Below, in pieces: positions 46,785 through 55,501 of a DNA stretch of 64,000 nucleotides. The position numbers and the translations under genes were made by a program. Position 1 is the stretch's first letter; every line of letters starts with the position of its first letter. The notes beneath the pieces were generated by a model, which ran no database searches, had not been told where the DNA came from, and saw only the letters and a list, made by a program, of their open reading frames with translations. The DNA is taken from NCBI GenBank assembly GCA_902527215.1, contig CABZOF010000002.1, forward strand, positions 124,001 to 188,000, written 5' to 3'. The DNA is from an uncultured Pelagibacteraceae bacterium (GTDB lineage Bacteria; Pseudomonadota; Alphaproteobacteria; Pelagibacterales; Pelagibacteraceae).

Positions 46785-47943
46785 ACTTTCAGACAAAATT
46801 GTCTTTAACTCACTAAAATTTATTAAACATGGATATTTAAAAATAACAAACCATGACGGAAAAGAATATACTTTTGGAAATAGTAATGAAAGATTAAATG
46901 CTGATCTAAAAATAAATAAACCAGGATTAACTTTTAAAATCATCAAAAATGGAAGTGTAGGTCTGGCAGAAGCATATATGGATAATTATTTTGAGACAAA
47001 TAATTTAACTAATCTTATAGAGCTAGCGGCAAAAAATATAAAAATAGTTCATAAATTTTCTGGCTCTTTCGATCTTTCAATATTTAATAAAATTAAAGGT
47101 TTGTTTATTAAAAATAATAAATCTAGGAGTAAAGAAAACATTAGAAAGCATTACGATTTAGGGAATGAATTTTTCTCATTATGGCTTGATAAAACCCTAA
47201 CTTATTCAAGTGCAATTTTTGATGATAGTAATGATTTGGAAAAAGCTCAGTTAAATAAATATAAAAAACTCTCTAGTCTTGTTAAGCCTAAATCAGGCGA
47301 TAAGATGCTTGAAATTGGTTGTGGGTGGGGAGGATTTGCAGAATATATTGGAAAAAATTATGACGTAAAGTTAGATTGTATAACAATCTCCAAAAAACAA
47401 TACGAATATTCAAAAGAAAGAATTCACAATGAAGGTTTGAATGAAAAAATAAATATACAAATGTTAGATTTTAGAGATGTTAACAATAATTATAATTCAA
47501 TAGCTTCTATAGAAATGATAGAAGCGGTAGGACAGAGTTATTTAAAAAATTATTTTAATACTATTAAAGAAAACTTAGTTGATGGAGGAAGAGCAGCTAT
47601 ACAATCAATTACAATAGATGACTCCATCTATGATAGATATAAAAGTAAAACTGATTTTATCCAAAAATATATTTTTCCTGGTGGTTTTTTACCTAGTAAA
47701 AATGAGTTAGTAAATCTAGCAAATCAATCTGGACTTAAGTTTGAAAATTGCAATTCTTATGGTGATCATTACTCAAATACACTAAATATTTGGAGAGAAG
47801 AGTTCTTAGAAAAATGGGAACAAATTTCATCTCAAGGCTTTGACAATACTTTTAAAAGAATGTGGAATTTTTATTTATCTTATTGTGAAGCAGGTTTTAA
47901 ATCAAAAAATATAGACTTAATCCAATTTGCTCTTCAAAAATAA
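46771..47943 (+). CDS. Cyclopropane-fatty-acid synthase-like SAM methyltransferase
   Basis: 390 residues, GTG start. Mycolic/cyclopropane fatty acid synthase family: SAM-binding motif EIGCGWGGFA (181-190), ENIRKHYDLGNEFFSLWLD (about 122-140), SIEMIEAVGQSYLKNYF and QKYIFPGGFLPS. Enzymes of this class methylate double bonds of membrane phospholipid acyl chains in situ. In this neighbourhood a methyl-branched or furan fatty acid product is as likely as cyclopropane. Membership in the gene set is strong, exact product is open. Confidence 0.88.
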   Translation: MNLNKLSDKIVFNSLKFIKHGYLKITNHDGKEYTFGNSNERLNADLKINKPGLTFKIIKNGSVGLAEAYMDNYFETNNLTNLIELAAKNIKIVHKFSGSFDLSIFNKIKGLFIKNNKSRSKENIRKHYDLGNEFFSLWLDKTLTYSSAIFDDSNDLEKAQLNKYKKLSSLVKPKSGDKMLEIGCGWGGFAEYIGKNYDVKLDCITISKKQYEYSKERIHNEGLNEKINIQMLDFRDVNNNYNSIASIEMIEAVGQSYLKNYFNTIKENLVDGGRAAIQSITIDDSIYDRYKSKTDFIQKYIFPGGFLPSKNELVNLANQSGLKFENCNSYGDHYSNTLNIWREEFLEKWEQISSQGFDNTFKRMWNFYLSYCEAGFKSKNIDLIQFALQK

Positions 47944-47951
47944 ATAATACT

Positions 47952-48488
47952 ATGAAAATAAAATATTTATTATTGATAATAATCTCAGTATTGATTACAA
48001 GTTGTTCATTAAACCAAGCAATGAAACCAGAAGATTTCAAAAACCAAAAACCTAGATTAATAATAGAAGAGTATTTATCTGGAAATGTAAAAGCATGGGG
48101 AATTTTACAAAATAGATCGGGTAAAGTGACAAGACAATTTTCTGCAGACCTAGATGGAAAGTGGGATGGAAAACAATTAATACTTGACGAAAAATTTTTT
48201 TGGAACGATGGAGAAATTCAAAATAGGCAATGGACAATAAATAAAATCGACGAACATAACTATGAAGGCACTGCTGGAGATGTAGTTGGAACTGCAAAGG
48301 GTTTTTCTTATGGTCCTGCATTTAAGTTTGAATATGTACTGTTAGTTCCTGTAAAAGGAAGAGAAATGAAAATAACTTTTGATGATTGGATCTTTATGCA
48401 AGATGAAAGAGTAGCAATCAATAGAGCAAAAATGACAAAGTTTGGTATTAAAGTTGCAGAATTAACTGTGATGTTTATAAAAGATTAA
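47952..48488 (+). CDS. DUF3833 lipoprotein
   Basis: 178 residues with a lipoprotein signal, lipobox LITSC (Cys18), then a lipocalin-like beta barrel domain of DUF3833: EYLSGNVKAWGILQNRSGKV, DGEIQNRQWTIN and DGKWDGKQLILDEKFFW. The family is recurrently linked to Cfa/DUF1365/amine oxidase genes, consistent with a carrier or binding role for modified lipids in the envelope, which is an inference. It lies 8 bases after the methyltransferase. Confidence 0.85.
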   Translation: MKIKYLLLIIISVLITSCSLNQAMKPEDFKNQKPRLIIEEYLSGNVKAWGILQNRSGKVTRQFSADLDGKWDGKQLILDEKFFWNDGEIQNRQWTINKIDEHNYEGTAGDVVGTAKGFSYGPAFKFEYVLLVPVKGREMKITFDDWIFMQDERVAINRAKMTKFGIKVAELTVMFIKD

Positions 48489-48490
48489 AT

Positions 48491-49246
48491 TTATTTTTTT
48501 TGAAGTTTCGTCATTTTTCTTATCAAATATAAGTAGATCCCATTTGGCAAAATCTTAAAAAATTTTAAAATTAAAAATAAACTTCTAGGAAAAGCTATTT
48601 CAAATGAATTTTTATTTATTAAACCATTATAAATCTGTTCAGCCGCATATTGTGTGGTTTTTAAAAATGGCATTTTAAATGTGTTTTTATCCGTAAGTCT
48701 TGTTTTGATAAATCCAGGGCTGACTAGACATACGCGAACATCATATCTTTGAAAATCAAGATATAAACTTTCTGCTAAATTAATAAGAGCTGCTTTTGCA
48801 GGCCCATAGGCAGTTGAATTTGGCAATCCTCTGTATCCTGCAGTAGAAGATACAATAGATATAACTCCTTGCCTTTTTTCTTTGTAATATTTTTCAACAG
48901 CTTTAATACAATTTATGGTTCCAATATAATTCACATTTGTAACATCAATTATATTCTGAAGATCAAAATCCTTCTCTTTTTCAGGCTCATAAATTGCAGT
49001 AGAAAAAAAACAAATATCAACCTTATTGTATTTCTCCACGATTGTTTTAAAAACTGAATTACATGCTTCATAATCAACAATATCTAATTTCAAATAATCA
49101 ATATTTTCATTTTTATCTGAAATATCTTTTAAGACTTCCTCACGTCTTGATGATATAATTACCTGCCATCCTTTATTTGCAAACTTTAATGCAACTGCTT
49201 TTCCTATTCCACTGCTACCGCCAGTTATCCAAATTACTTTTTTCAT
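48491..49246 (-). CDS. Short-chain dehydrogenase/reductase of the Cfa/photolyase cluster
   Basis: 251 residues, Rossmann fold with GGSSGIG (9-15) and the full catalytic set Ser133, Tyr147, Lys151 (STAYGPAKAAL). A C-terminal hydrophobic/basic tail (RSLFLILKFFKILP, YLYLIRKMTKLQKK) suggests membrane association, fitting a lipid-like substrate. It is convergent with the DUF3833 gene (2 bases) and divergent from a small membrane protein gene (38 bases). Confidence 0.85.
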   Translation of the reverse strand: MKKVIWITGGSSGIGKAVALKFANKGWQVIISSRREEVLKDISDKNENIDYLKLDIVDYEACNSVFKTIVEKYNKVDICFFSTAIYEPEKEKDFDLQNIIDVTNVNYIGTINCIKAVEKYYKEKRQGVISIVSSTAGYRGLPNSTAYGPAKAALINLAESLYLDFQRYDVRVCLVSPGFIKTRLTDKNTFKMPFLKTTQYAAEQIYNGLINKNSFEIAFPRSLFLILKFFKILPNGIYLYLIRKMTKLQKK

Positions 49247-49284
49247 CTATTTTTCTTTATTTTATCTCATAAATTTTTATCGAC

Positions 49285-49578
49285 ATGCGACAAGAATTGA
49301 ATAGTATTAATTATATTGAGAACTATATCAACCATATGTTCAAAATTATAATCATATATGAGTTAATTTTCGTCGCGTTTTGGAATATTCTTTATTATTC
49401 TAACTCTGGAGTAGAGAACTGGTTCCAAGAAAAAATTTTGACAGCCATCTTTGTGTTTCTATCTACCATGGCTTTAGGACTAACTTTAATTTATGTGATT
49501 TATTATAGTTTAAAAATTACGGGGCTATCAAAAATTTTAAAATCACTTAAAGATCCTCGAAAAAGCAATACACAATAA
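49285..49578 (+). CDS. Small membrane protein, unrecognised
   Basis: 97 residues with two hydrophobic helices (about 19-38 and 52-75) and a basic tail (KILKSLKDPRKSN). No family is recognised. It lies inside the light-stress type cluster, with its stop directly adjacent to the stop of the DUF2256 mini-gene on the other strand. It may be an accessory membrane component. Confidence 0.6.
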   Translation: MRQELNSINYIENYINHMFKIIIIYELIFVAFWNILYYSNSGVENWFQEKILTAIFVFLSTMALGLTLIYVIYYSLKITGLSKILKSLKDPRKSNTQ

Positions 49579-49707
49579 TTAATTACTAGAGGCGCATCTC
49601 TTAGAGCAATACTTAACTTTTTCCCAATTAAGTTTCCATTTTTTTCTCCAAGAAAAAGGCTTGTTACAAACTTTGCATACTTTAGTTGGTAGGTTTTGTT
49701 TTTTCAT
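49579..49707 (-). CDS. DUF2256 zinc-ribbon mini-protein
   Basis: A 42-residue ORF with Cys11, Cys14, Cys34 and Cys38: [16 protein letters not shown] then KVKYCSKRC. This is the DUF2256 signature, a tiny putative zinc-binding protein repeatedly found beside photolyase-like and Cfa-cluster genes. Its ATG lies inside the 3' end of the DCC-family gene in another frame, overlapping it by 26 bases, so it is translated from the same message. Function unknown. Confidence 0.88.
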   Translation of the reverse strand: MKKQNLPTKVCKVCNKPFSWRKKWKLNWEKVKYCSKRCASSN

Positions 49708-50053
49708 TTAATTGTTTTCTGTTTTTTAAAAATAAGAAAAATGCAGCAATTTCGTATATATAATGAAAAATAATAAATAAGGGTTTTATTGAAAAAATTT
49801 TAGATAGGATTTTATACTTTGGTATTTTTGACCAAATTATAACAAATGCTTTAGCACCTCCAATAACTTCACCATCATTTATTACATGCAACCTTCTGAG
49901 CAACTCTTTTTGCGACTTAGATGTTATTTTAATAGCCTCATCATTATTTGTAATATCTATCCACTCCAAATCACTGTTTGCAATTTTTTTATAATGATTT
50001 ATTTCCATTCTACAAATATTGCAAGAATCGTTAAAATAAACTTTAATTCCCAT
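49682..50053 (-). CDS. DCC-family thiol-disulfide oxidoreductase (DUF393)
   Basis: 123 residues, thioredoxin-like. The family motif appears as [11 protein letters not shown] (CxxC at Cys12/Cys15) and the conserved [14 protein letters not shown] in the middle. Typical DCC proteins have the D-G-x-C-x-x-C start; here Asp is kept and Gly is Ser. It overlaps the photolyase-like gene by 11 bases upstream and the DUF2256 ORF by 26 bases downstream, making a three-gene coupled unit. Redox partner unknown. Confidence 0.85.
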   Translation of the reverse strand: MGIKVYFNDSCNICRMEINHYKKIANSDLEWIDITNNDEAIKITSKSQKELLRRLHVINDGEVIGGAKAFVIIWSKIPKYKILSKIFSIKPLFIIFHYIYEIAAFFLFLKNRKQLNEKTKPTN

Positions 50054-51539
50054 AAGTATTATCTTTAATGAATTTGTTTGCTTCTGATAATATTAATTTT
50101 TTTCTATCTTCTTTCATTTTATCAAAAATTCTTACCATCATAGACAACCTTGGATTTTTCAAAAAAAATTTTCTATTTCTATCTATGAAACGCCAATAAA
50201 GACCATCCATAACATTACACCATTTGCCCCTTTTAAAATCCATCATTTTCATAAAATAACTTGATCCACAGATATAAGGCTTAGTTGCGAAAATTCCACC
50301 ATCACTAAACAAACCCATTCCATAAACATTTGGAACCATAACCCAATCAGATGAGTCCACAAACATTTCCATGAACCATTTATAAACTGATTTTGGCTCA
50401 ACTTCGCATAAATTCATAATATTTGATAATATCATTAATCTTTCAATGTGGTGCGACCAACCAAATTTGTCAGCATTTTTTATTGCATGATCTAAAGGAT
50501 CCAAACCAGTGCTGCCATCATAGAATGTATCTTTCATTTTTCTATTATGTTTAAAGAAATTTCCACTTTCCATTTCTTTACTATAATTTTGATATATTCC
50601 TCTCATAAACTCTCTCCAACCAATTATTTGTCTTATATAACCTTCTAAAGAATTTAGTCTCACACTCTTACTATGGTGATAAGTCATTATTTTTTGAATG
50701 ATAATGTCTGGAGTTATTAAACCTAGATTTAAATACGGACTAAGAGCACTGTGAAATAAAATATTATTTTTTTGATCGACAGCATCTTCGTAATCACCAA
50801 ATAGGTTTAACTTATCTTTAATAAAAAAATCTAATAATTTTGAGATATCTTTAGATTCAGTTGCAAACCAAAATTTTTTGGTATCACCTGGATGTTTACT
50901 AAATAGTTTTTCAATAATTGGTTTTAAACTTTTTGTATGTTTAGTTTCTTTAATTTCTGGAAATTTTGGTATTAAGATATTTTTTGGCAGTTTTTTTCTA
51001 TTATCCTCATCAAAACTCCATTTTCCTCCCTCTGGTGTACCATCTTTGTTTAACAAAATATTTAATCTTTCTCGCTTTTCTTTATAAAACTTTGCCATAA
51101 AGGGTTTTTTTGTTTTTGATAAATATTTTTTAAAATCTTCACGACTATCTAAAAACATTGGTGATCGAATTATATTCCATTGAATATTTTGTTTTTTTAA
51201 AAAATTATTTATTTTTGTTTCAAAAAATTTATCCTCTATTTCAAAACTAGTTACTTCTTTTATCTTATTTATCTTTAACAATTTTTCTAATTTCTTCGTA
51301 TAGTCCTTTTTAAAATCAGTAGAATCAATTTTTGAGTAATTAAGCTTAAATTTATTTTCCTTCAATTTATCCGCATAAGATCTCATTGAAGATAAAAATA
51401 GTAGAATTTTTAATTTATGATGTCTTTCATATGTACATAATTGGTAGTCTTCTGACATAAAAAATAGGTGGTCTTTTTTGAAGCGGTCGAGGTTTTTTAA
51501 TGGAAATAACTGATTTCCAAGTATAAAAAATAATTTCAT
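50043..51539 (-). CDS. Cryptochrome/photolyase-family flavoprotein (FeS-BCP-like)
   Basis: 498 residues of the photolyase-related family that includes PhrB/CryB (6-4 photolyases). N-terminal DUF2390-like domain LFFILGNQLFP; C-terminal FAD-binding part with IRQIIGWREFMRGIYQ, HHIERLMILSN, DSSDWVMVPNVYGMGLFSDGG and KPYICGSSYFMKMMDF. The Fe-S photolyases have four Cys with a CxxC; here only Cys378, Cys424 and Cys441 are present in this half and the CxxC segment is shortened. DNA repair of UV 6-4 lesions is the family role, but a signalling role is possible. Confidence 0.88.
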   Translation of the reverse strand: MKLFFILGNQLFPLKNLDRFKKDHLFFMSEDYQLCTYERHHKLKILLFLSSMRSYADKLKENKFKLNYSKIDSTDFKKDYTKKLEKLLKINKIKEVTSFEIEDKFFETKINNFLKKQNIQWNIIRSPMFLDSREDFKKYLSKTKKPFMAKFYKEKRERLNILLNKDGTPEGGKWSFDEDNRKKLPKNILIPKFPEIKETKHTKSLKPIIEKLFSKHPGDTKKFWFATESKDISKLLDFFIKDKLNLFGDYEDAVDQKNNILFHSALSPYLNLGLITPDIIIQKIMTYHHSKSVRLNSLEGYIRQIIGWREFMRGIYQNYSKEMESGNFFKHNRKMKDTFYDGSTGLDPLDHAIKNADKFGWSHHIERLMILSNIMNLCEVEPKSVYKWFMEMFVDSSDWVMVPNVYGMGLFSDGGIFATKPYICGSSYFMKMMDFKRGKWCNVMDGLYWRFIDRNRKFFLKNPRLSMMVRIFDKMKEDRKKLILSEANKFIKDNTYGN

Positions 51540-51549
51540 TAATTATTAT

Positions 51550-52260
51550 ATGTCAGAAAAATATCTAATTGTCGGTGCGACAGGTTCTATCGGATCCAAT
51601 TTAGCAGAGCAAATGTATTCTTCTGGTAAAGAAATTCATTTAGTTGGAAGAGATGAAAGTCAACTTAAAAATTTAGCTGAGAAATTGAACTCTTCTTATA
51701 CTGTGGCAGATGTATTACACGAGGGGTTCGTGGATACAATTAAATCAGACATATCAGAAATCAAAGGTGTAGCATATTGTGTTGGATCTATAGATTTGAA
51801 GCCTTTAAAGATGGCAACTGAGAATGATTTCAATAAATGTATGAAACTTAATTTTTATTCTGCGGTGGACTTAATCAAAGGATATCAAGATAATCTAAAA
51901 CAAAATAATGGTTCTATTGTTTTATTTTCAACAGTTGCAGCTCAAAGAGGTTTTACAAATCATTCAATAATAGCATCAACCAAAGCGGCTATTGAGGGAC
52001 TAACTGTATCATTAGCAGCTGAATTTGCTCCAAACATAAGAGTTAATAGTGTTGCTCTAAGTTTAACTAATTCTAAGATAGCTCAACCAATGTTAAAAAA
52101 TACAGCAATTGCTCAAGGAATAGCTAAAGCCCACCCACTTAAAAGACTAGGTGAGGGTAAAGATGGAGCAGCTTTAGCAAAATTTTTACTTACCGAGGAA
52201 AGTTCCTGGGTAACGGGTCAAATAATTGCAGTTGATGGTGGAAGATCAAAACTTTCATAA
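51550..52260 (+). CDS. SDR-fold protein without the catalytic Tyr
   Basis: 236 residues, Rossmann fold with GATGSIG (9-15) and the late GQIIAVDGGRS block. In the usual Y-x3-K motif the Lys is Lys145 but the Tyr position is Ile141 (SIIASTKAA), as in a subfamily of alphaproteobacterial SDR proteins. Ser of the triad is in FSTVAAQ. So it binds NAD(P) but may lack or have altered chemistry. Its ATG is just 10 bases from the divergent photolyase start. Confidence 0.8.
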   Translation: MSEKYLIVGATGSIGSNLAEQMYSSGKEIHLVGRDESQLKNLAEKLNSSYTVADVLHEGFVDTIKSDISEIKGVAYCVGSIDLKPLKMATENDFNKCMKLNFYSAVDLIKGYQDNLKQNNGSIVLFSTVAAQRGFTNHSIIASTKAAIEGLTVSLAAEFAPNIRVNSVALSLTNSKIAQPMLKNTAIAQGIAKAHPLKRLGEGKDGAALAKFLLTEESSWVTGQIIAVDGGRSKLS

Positions 52261-52261
52261 A

Positions 52262-53326
52262 GTGAAAAAAATAATATACGTTTTAATTCTTTTTTTCGTA
52301 TTTGCCTCAAAATCGTATTCACAAAACTTTAAATTAGAAAAATTAGTTAACCTTGATTCGCCTTGGGGATCCTCTTTTATTAATAGTAATGAAATAATAA
52401 TTACAGAAAAAAGTGGCAAAATAAAAATTGTAAATATTTTATCTAGAGAAGTTCAAGAAATTAGTCATCAACTTAACTTTGTTGTACATGGTCAAGGAGG
52501 CTTATTAGATATTATTCATAAAGACAATAATATTTGGATTTCATATACTGAAGATAGAGGTGGATATAAAACTAGCACTTCTATTGCAAAAGCAGAATTT
52601 AATAAGAAACAATTAAACTTTAAAAATATTTTTCAAGCAAATCCTCCAATAGACTCTGGTTATCATTTTGGATCAAGATTAGTTATCAAAGATAATTTTA
52701 TATTTGCTTCTGCGGGTGAGAGAGGACAAGGTATGATTGCACAAGACGCCTCAAAGCATCCAGGTAGTATTATAAGAATTCATTTAGATGGAAGTATACC
52801 AAAAGATAATCCTAAGTTTGAGGGTATGGTAGATTGGTTGCCAGAGATTTATCAAATTGGAATTAGAAATCCTCAAGGGATGGCACTGTCTGAATTTGAT
52901 GGAAAAGTTTACATGAGTAATCATGGGGCAAAAGGTGGAGATTGGTTCGGAGAAGTTAAAAAAGGTGAAAATTATGGATGGAAAATTTTAGGATGGGGAG
53001 GAACCAATTATTCTGGAATTCCAATTGGCCCAAAATGGAAACCTGGATTTACAAAAGCTATTCAATATTGGGTACCCTCAATAGCAACTAGCGCAATAAC
53101 TATTTATAAAGGTGACGAGTTTAATGAGTGGAATAGTCATGCTTTAATCACTTCTTTAAAAGATAAATCCTTAAGAAAACTGATATTTGATGACTTATCA
53201 AATGTAAAAGAAGAGGTTATTTTTAAAAATAAAATTGGAAGAATTAGAGACATTCAAGTGCATCCCTCTAACGGAAAAATTTATTTTTTATCTCAAGATG
53301 CTTTATGGTTAATGCAAAGAAAATAG
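52262..53326 (+). CDS. PQQ-dependent sugar dehydrogenase-like exported protein
   Basis: 354 residues from a GTG start one base after the SDR stop; the upstream extension of the frame is inside the SDR gene. Signal peptide to about SYS (20), then a six-bladed beta propeller of the soluble aldose/sorbosone dehydrogenase family: ITEKSGKIKIV, GQGGLLDIIHKD, GYHFGSRLVI, YQIGIRNPQGMAL and GENYGWKILGWG. Members oxidise aldoses with PQQ and Ca2+ in the periplasm; cofactor use here is inferred. No PQQ synthesis genes in the window. Confidence 0.85.
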   Translation: MKKIIYVLILFFVFASKSYSQNFKLEKLVNLDSPWGSSFINSNEIIITEKSGKIKIVNILSREVQEISHQLNFVVHGQGGLLDIIHKDNNIWISYTEDRGGYKTSTSIAKAEFNKKQLNFKNIFQANPPIDSGYHFGSRLVIKDNFIFASAGERGQGMIAQDASKHPGSIIRIHLDGSIPKDNPKFEGMVDWLPEIYQIGIRNPQGMALSEFDGKVYMSNHGAKGGDWFGEVKKGENYGWKILGWGGTNYSGIPIGPKWKPGFTKAIQYWVPSIATSAITIYKGDEFNEWNSHALITSLKDKSLRKLIFDDLSNVKEEVIFKNKIGRIRDIQVHPSNGKIYFLSQDALWLMQRK

Positions 53327-53341
53327 TATATATTAAAATTT

Positions 53342-54445
53342 ATGGATGATGTCGTCATAGTTGGTGGAGGTATAATAGGCGCTGCAACTGCATACTTTTT
53401 ATCAATGGAAGGAAGAAAAGTTAAGGTAATTGAGAGAGACCCTACATATAAGACTGCCTCATTTCCTTTATCTTTAGGTGGATTTAGAAGACAATTTTTT
53501 CAAAAAGAAAATATACTTTTAGGTAAATTTGCTAGAGAATTCATCTTTAAAATACCAGAATTATTAAAAACAAAAAAAAATCCAAACCCAACCGCAAGCA
53601 TGGTTCCTAATGGATACCTTTTAATGTTTGGACCAGAACATGCAGAGGAACAATATAAGGCTTTGGAAAATCATAGAGAATGCGATGCTGGCACAAAAAA
53701 TATTAAAGGTTCAGAATTAAATAAAATTTTTCCATATATAAATAACGAAGGTATAGAAACAGCTACATATACTGATAATAAAAGTGAAGGTTGGATTGAT
53801 CCTTTTATGTTTCATAGTGCTTTAAAAAGTAAAGCAATTGAGTTAGGCGCAGAGTTTCTTAAAGGTGAGGTTAAAAATTTGTCTGAGATAAATGCAAAAA
53901 CTATCATTTCAGCAGCAGGATGTTGGACTAAAGAATTGTTATCAGATATTCCAGTTGAACCACAAAAGCACACTGTATTCCGAGTTAAATGTCCAAAACA
54001 TTTTCCTGATATGCCACTAACTGGAGATTTAACAACAGGTGTATATTGGAGACCAGAGGGTAAAGAGTTCTTAGCAGGTTCACCTATATCTGTATTTGAT
54101 GCAAAAGATTTAGAACCAGCATGGAATGATTTTGAAGAATTAGTTTGGCCTGCTCTGGCAAAAAGAGTTCCAGCCTTTGAAGAACTAAAATTAACCGGTG
54201 GTTGGGCAGGATTTTATGATTGTAATAAACTTGATAACAACGCAGTTGTAGGCAAACATCCAAAATATGACAATGTTTATTTAGCCTCTGGTTTCACTGG
54301 AAGAGGTTTAATGCAGGCACCAGGTATTGGAAGGGCTCTGACTGAATTGATCACAACAGGTAGCTACCAATCAATAGATATAAGTGTTTTTGATGTAGAA
54401 AGAGTTTTAAAAAGTAATGCTAGACCAGAACCTTACGTTTTATAA
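53342..54445 (+). CDS. FAD-dependent oxidoreductase (DAO family)
   Basis: 367 residues. N-terminal FAD site VVIVGGGIIGAATAYFLS (5-22 region), YADKSEGWIDP-like stretch (TDNKSEGWIDPFMFHSAL), and the C-terminal block VYLASGFTGRGLMQAPGIG. This matches the sarcosine/dimethylglycine/glycine oxidase group that oxidises secondary or tertiary amines. Substrate is unknown; in marine alphaproteobacteria, methylated glycine compounds are likely candidates by analogy. Confidence 0.83.
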   Translation: MDDVVIVGGGIIGAATAYFLSMEGRKVKVIERDPTYKTASFPLSLGGFRRQFFQKENILLGKFAREFIFKIPELLKTKKNPNPTASMVPNGYLLMFGPEHAEEQYKALENHRECDAGTKNIKGSELNKIFPYINNEGIETATYTDNKSEGWIDPFMFHSALKSKAIELGAEFLKGEVKNLSEINAKTIISAAGCWTKELLSDIPVEPQKHTVFRVKCPKHFPDMPLTGDLTTGVYWRPEGKEFLAGSPISVFDAKDLEPAWNDFEELVWPALAKRVPAFEELKLTGGWAGFYDCNKLDNNAVVGKHPKYDNVYLASGFTGRGLMQAPGIGRALTELITTGSYQSIDISVFDVERVLKSNARPEPYVL

Positions 54446-54619
54446 TTTTTTAATATAAACTCCTAGTATTCCGTTAAATATAGATACAGCTAATATCAGT
54501 AATTGTCCTTTAAGCGAGTAAAATTCAAAGGATGGATAAAAACTTATCCCAATCGAAAAAAAAAGATAAGTTAACACAAAAGGCCGATAAAATTTTTTTA
54601 TAAAATTTAAAATTTTCAC
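54440..54619 (-). CDS. 59-residue two-helix membrane protein
   Basis: A GTG-start ORF that begins directly after the stop of the EamA exporter (54620) on the same strand. It has a basic N-terminus (KILNFIKKFYR) and two hydrophobic helices (about 13-27 and 38-56). The codon pattern and exact junction make it a likely gene coupled to the exporter. It overlaps the end of the DAO-family gene by 6 bases. No family recognised. Confidence 0.55.
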   Translation of the reverse strand: MKILNFIKKFYRPFVLTYLFFSIGISFYPSFEFYSLKGQLLILAVSIFNGILGVYIKKL

Positions 54620-55468
54620 TTACTTTCTAGTTGCAATATAAACGCCAATTGTTGCAAGTATAAAACCTGCTATATCAATATTAGATAACTTTTCTCCTAA
54701 AAATAAATAGGCCATCACAGCTGTTGTAGGTGGGACAAGAAAAAATAATGTTGAAGTTTTACTCACTGATCCTGCTTTTATTAAAAACATTAAAATTGTG
54801 AAGGCTCCAAATGACACTAGAATAATCTGATGTGTCATTCCTAATAAAAATCCTGTTGTAAAATTTATATAAGGAGTTTCAAATGTTGATATTAAAATTA
54901 AATTAAAAGCACAGCCGCCAAAAGCTTGAAATCCATTATTAACTGATAATGGAACATTACCACTTAATTTTTTTTGCCACAAAGTTCCTGTAGTGATTGC
55001 AGCAAGAGCAATAAAACAAGTTACTAGTCCATCCTTTGGGAACTCATCTCCAAAATCTACCCCAAGCACTAGTAAAGAGCCAATAAAACCAAATATAATA
55101 CCAACCCACTGTCTCCACCCTATTACTTCCTTATAAATTGGTCCTGATAATAAGTTAGTTAATATTGGCTGAAGAGTAACTATTAAAGCTACAACACTTG
55201 CAGGGACTCCTACATGAAATGCGTACCAACAACCACCAAGATATAATCCATGAAATAATACACCTGTAGTTATACTTTCTAATATATATCTCACTTTTGT
55301 AAAAATTATCTCTTTTTTAAGTAATGCGAATAAGAAGAAACCTAAAGTTACAATTCCAAATCTAAAGGCAAGTGCTGCAAAAGGTGATGCATTCTGAACT
55401 ATAATATCACCTGAGATGAATGCAGATGACCATAGCAATATAAATAGTAAAGGAAATGTTTTAATCAT
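54620..55468 (-). CDS. DMT-superfamily (EamA) exporter
   Basis: 282 residues with ten transmembrane helices in two EamA repeats. LRFG-type start WSSAFISGDIIVQNASPFAALAFRFG and the second-repeat end AYLFLGEKLSNIDIAGFILATIGVYIATRK are typical. Likely exporter of amino acids or metabolites; no substrate evidence. Followed immediately by the 59-residue membrane ORF. Starts 33 bases after the end of the MDR reductase gene on the same strand. Confidence 0.85.
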   Translation of the reverse strand: MIKTFPLLFILLWSSAFISGDIIVQNASPFAALAFRFGIVTLGFFLFALLKKEIIFTKVRYILESITTGVLFHGLYLGGCWYAFHVGVPASVVALIVTLQPILTNLLSGPIYKEVIGWRQWVGIIFGFIGSLLVLGVDFGDEFPKDGLVTCFIALAAITTGTLWQKKLSGNVPLSVNNGFQAFGGCAFNLILISTFETPYINFTTGFLLGMTHQIILVSFGAFTILMFLIKAGSVSKTSTLFFLVPPTTAVMAYLFLGEKLSNIDIAGFILATIGVYIATRK

Positions 55469-55501
55469 TTATTGAGGATTTAAAGTCACAAAATTTCCTA
55501 A

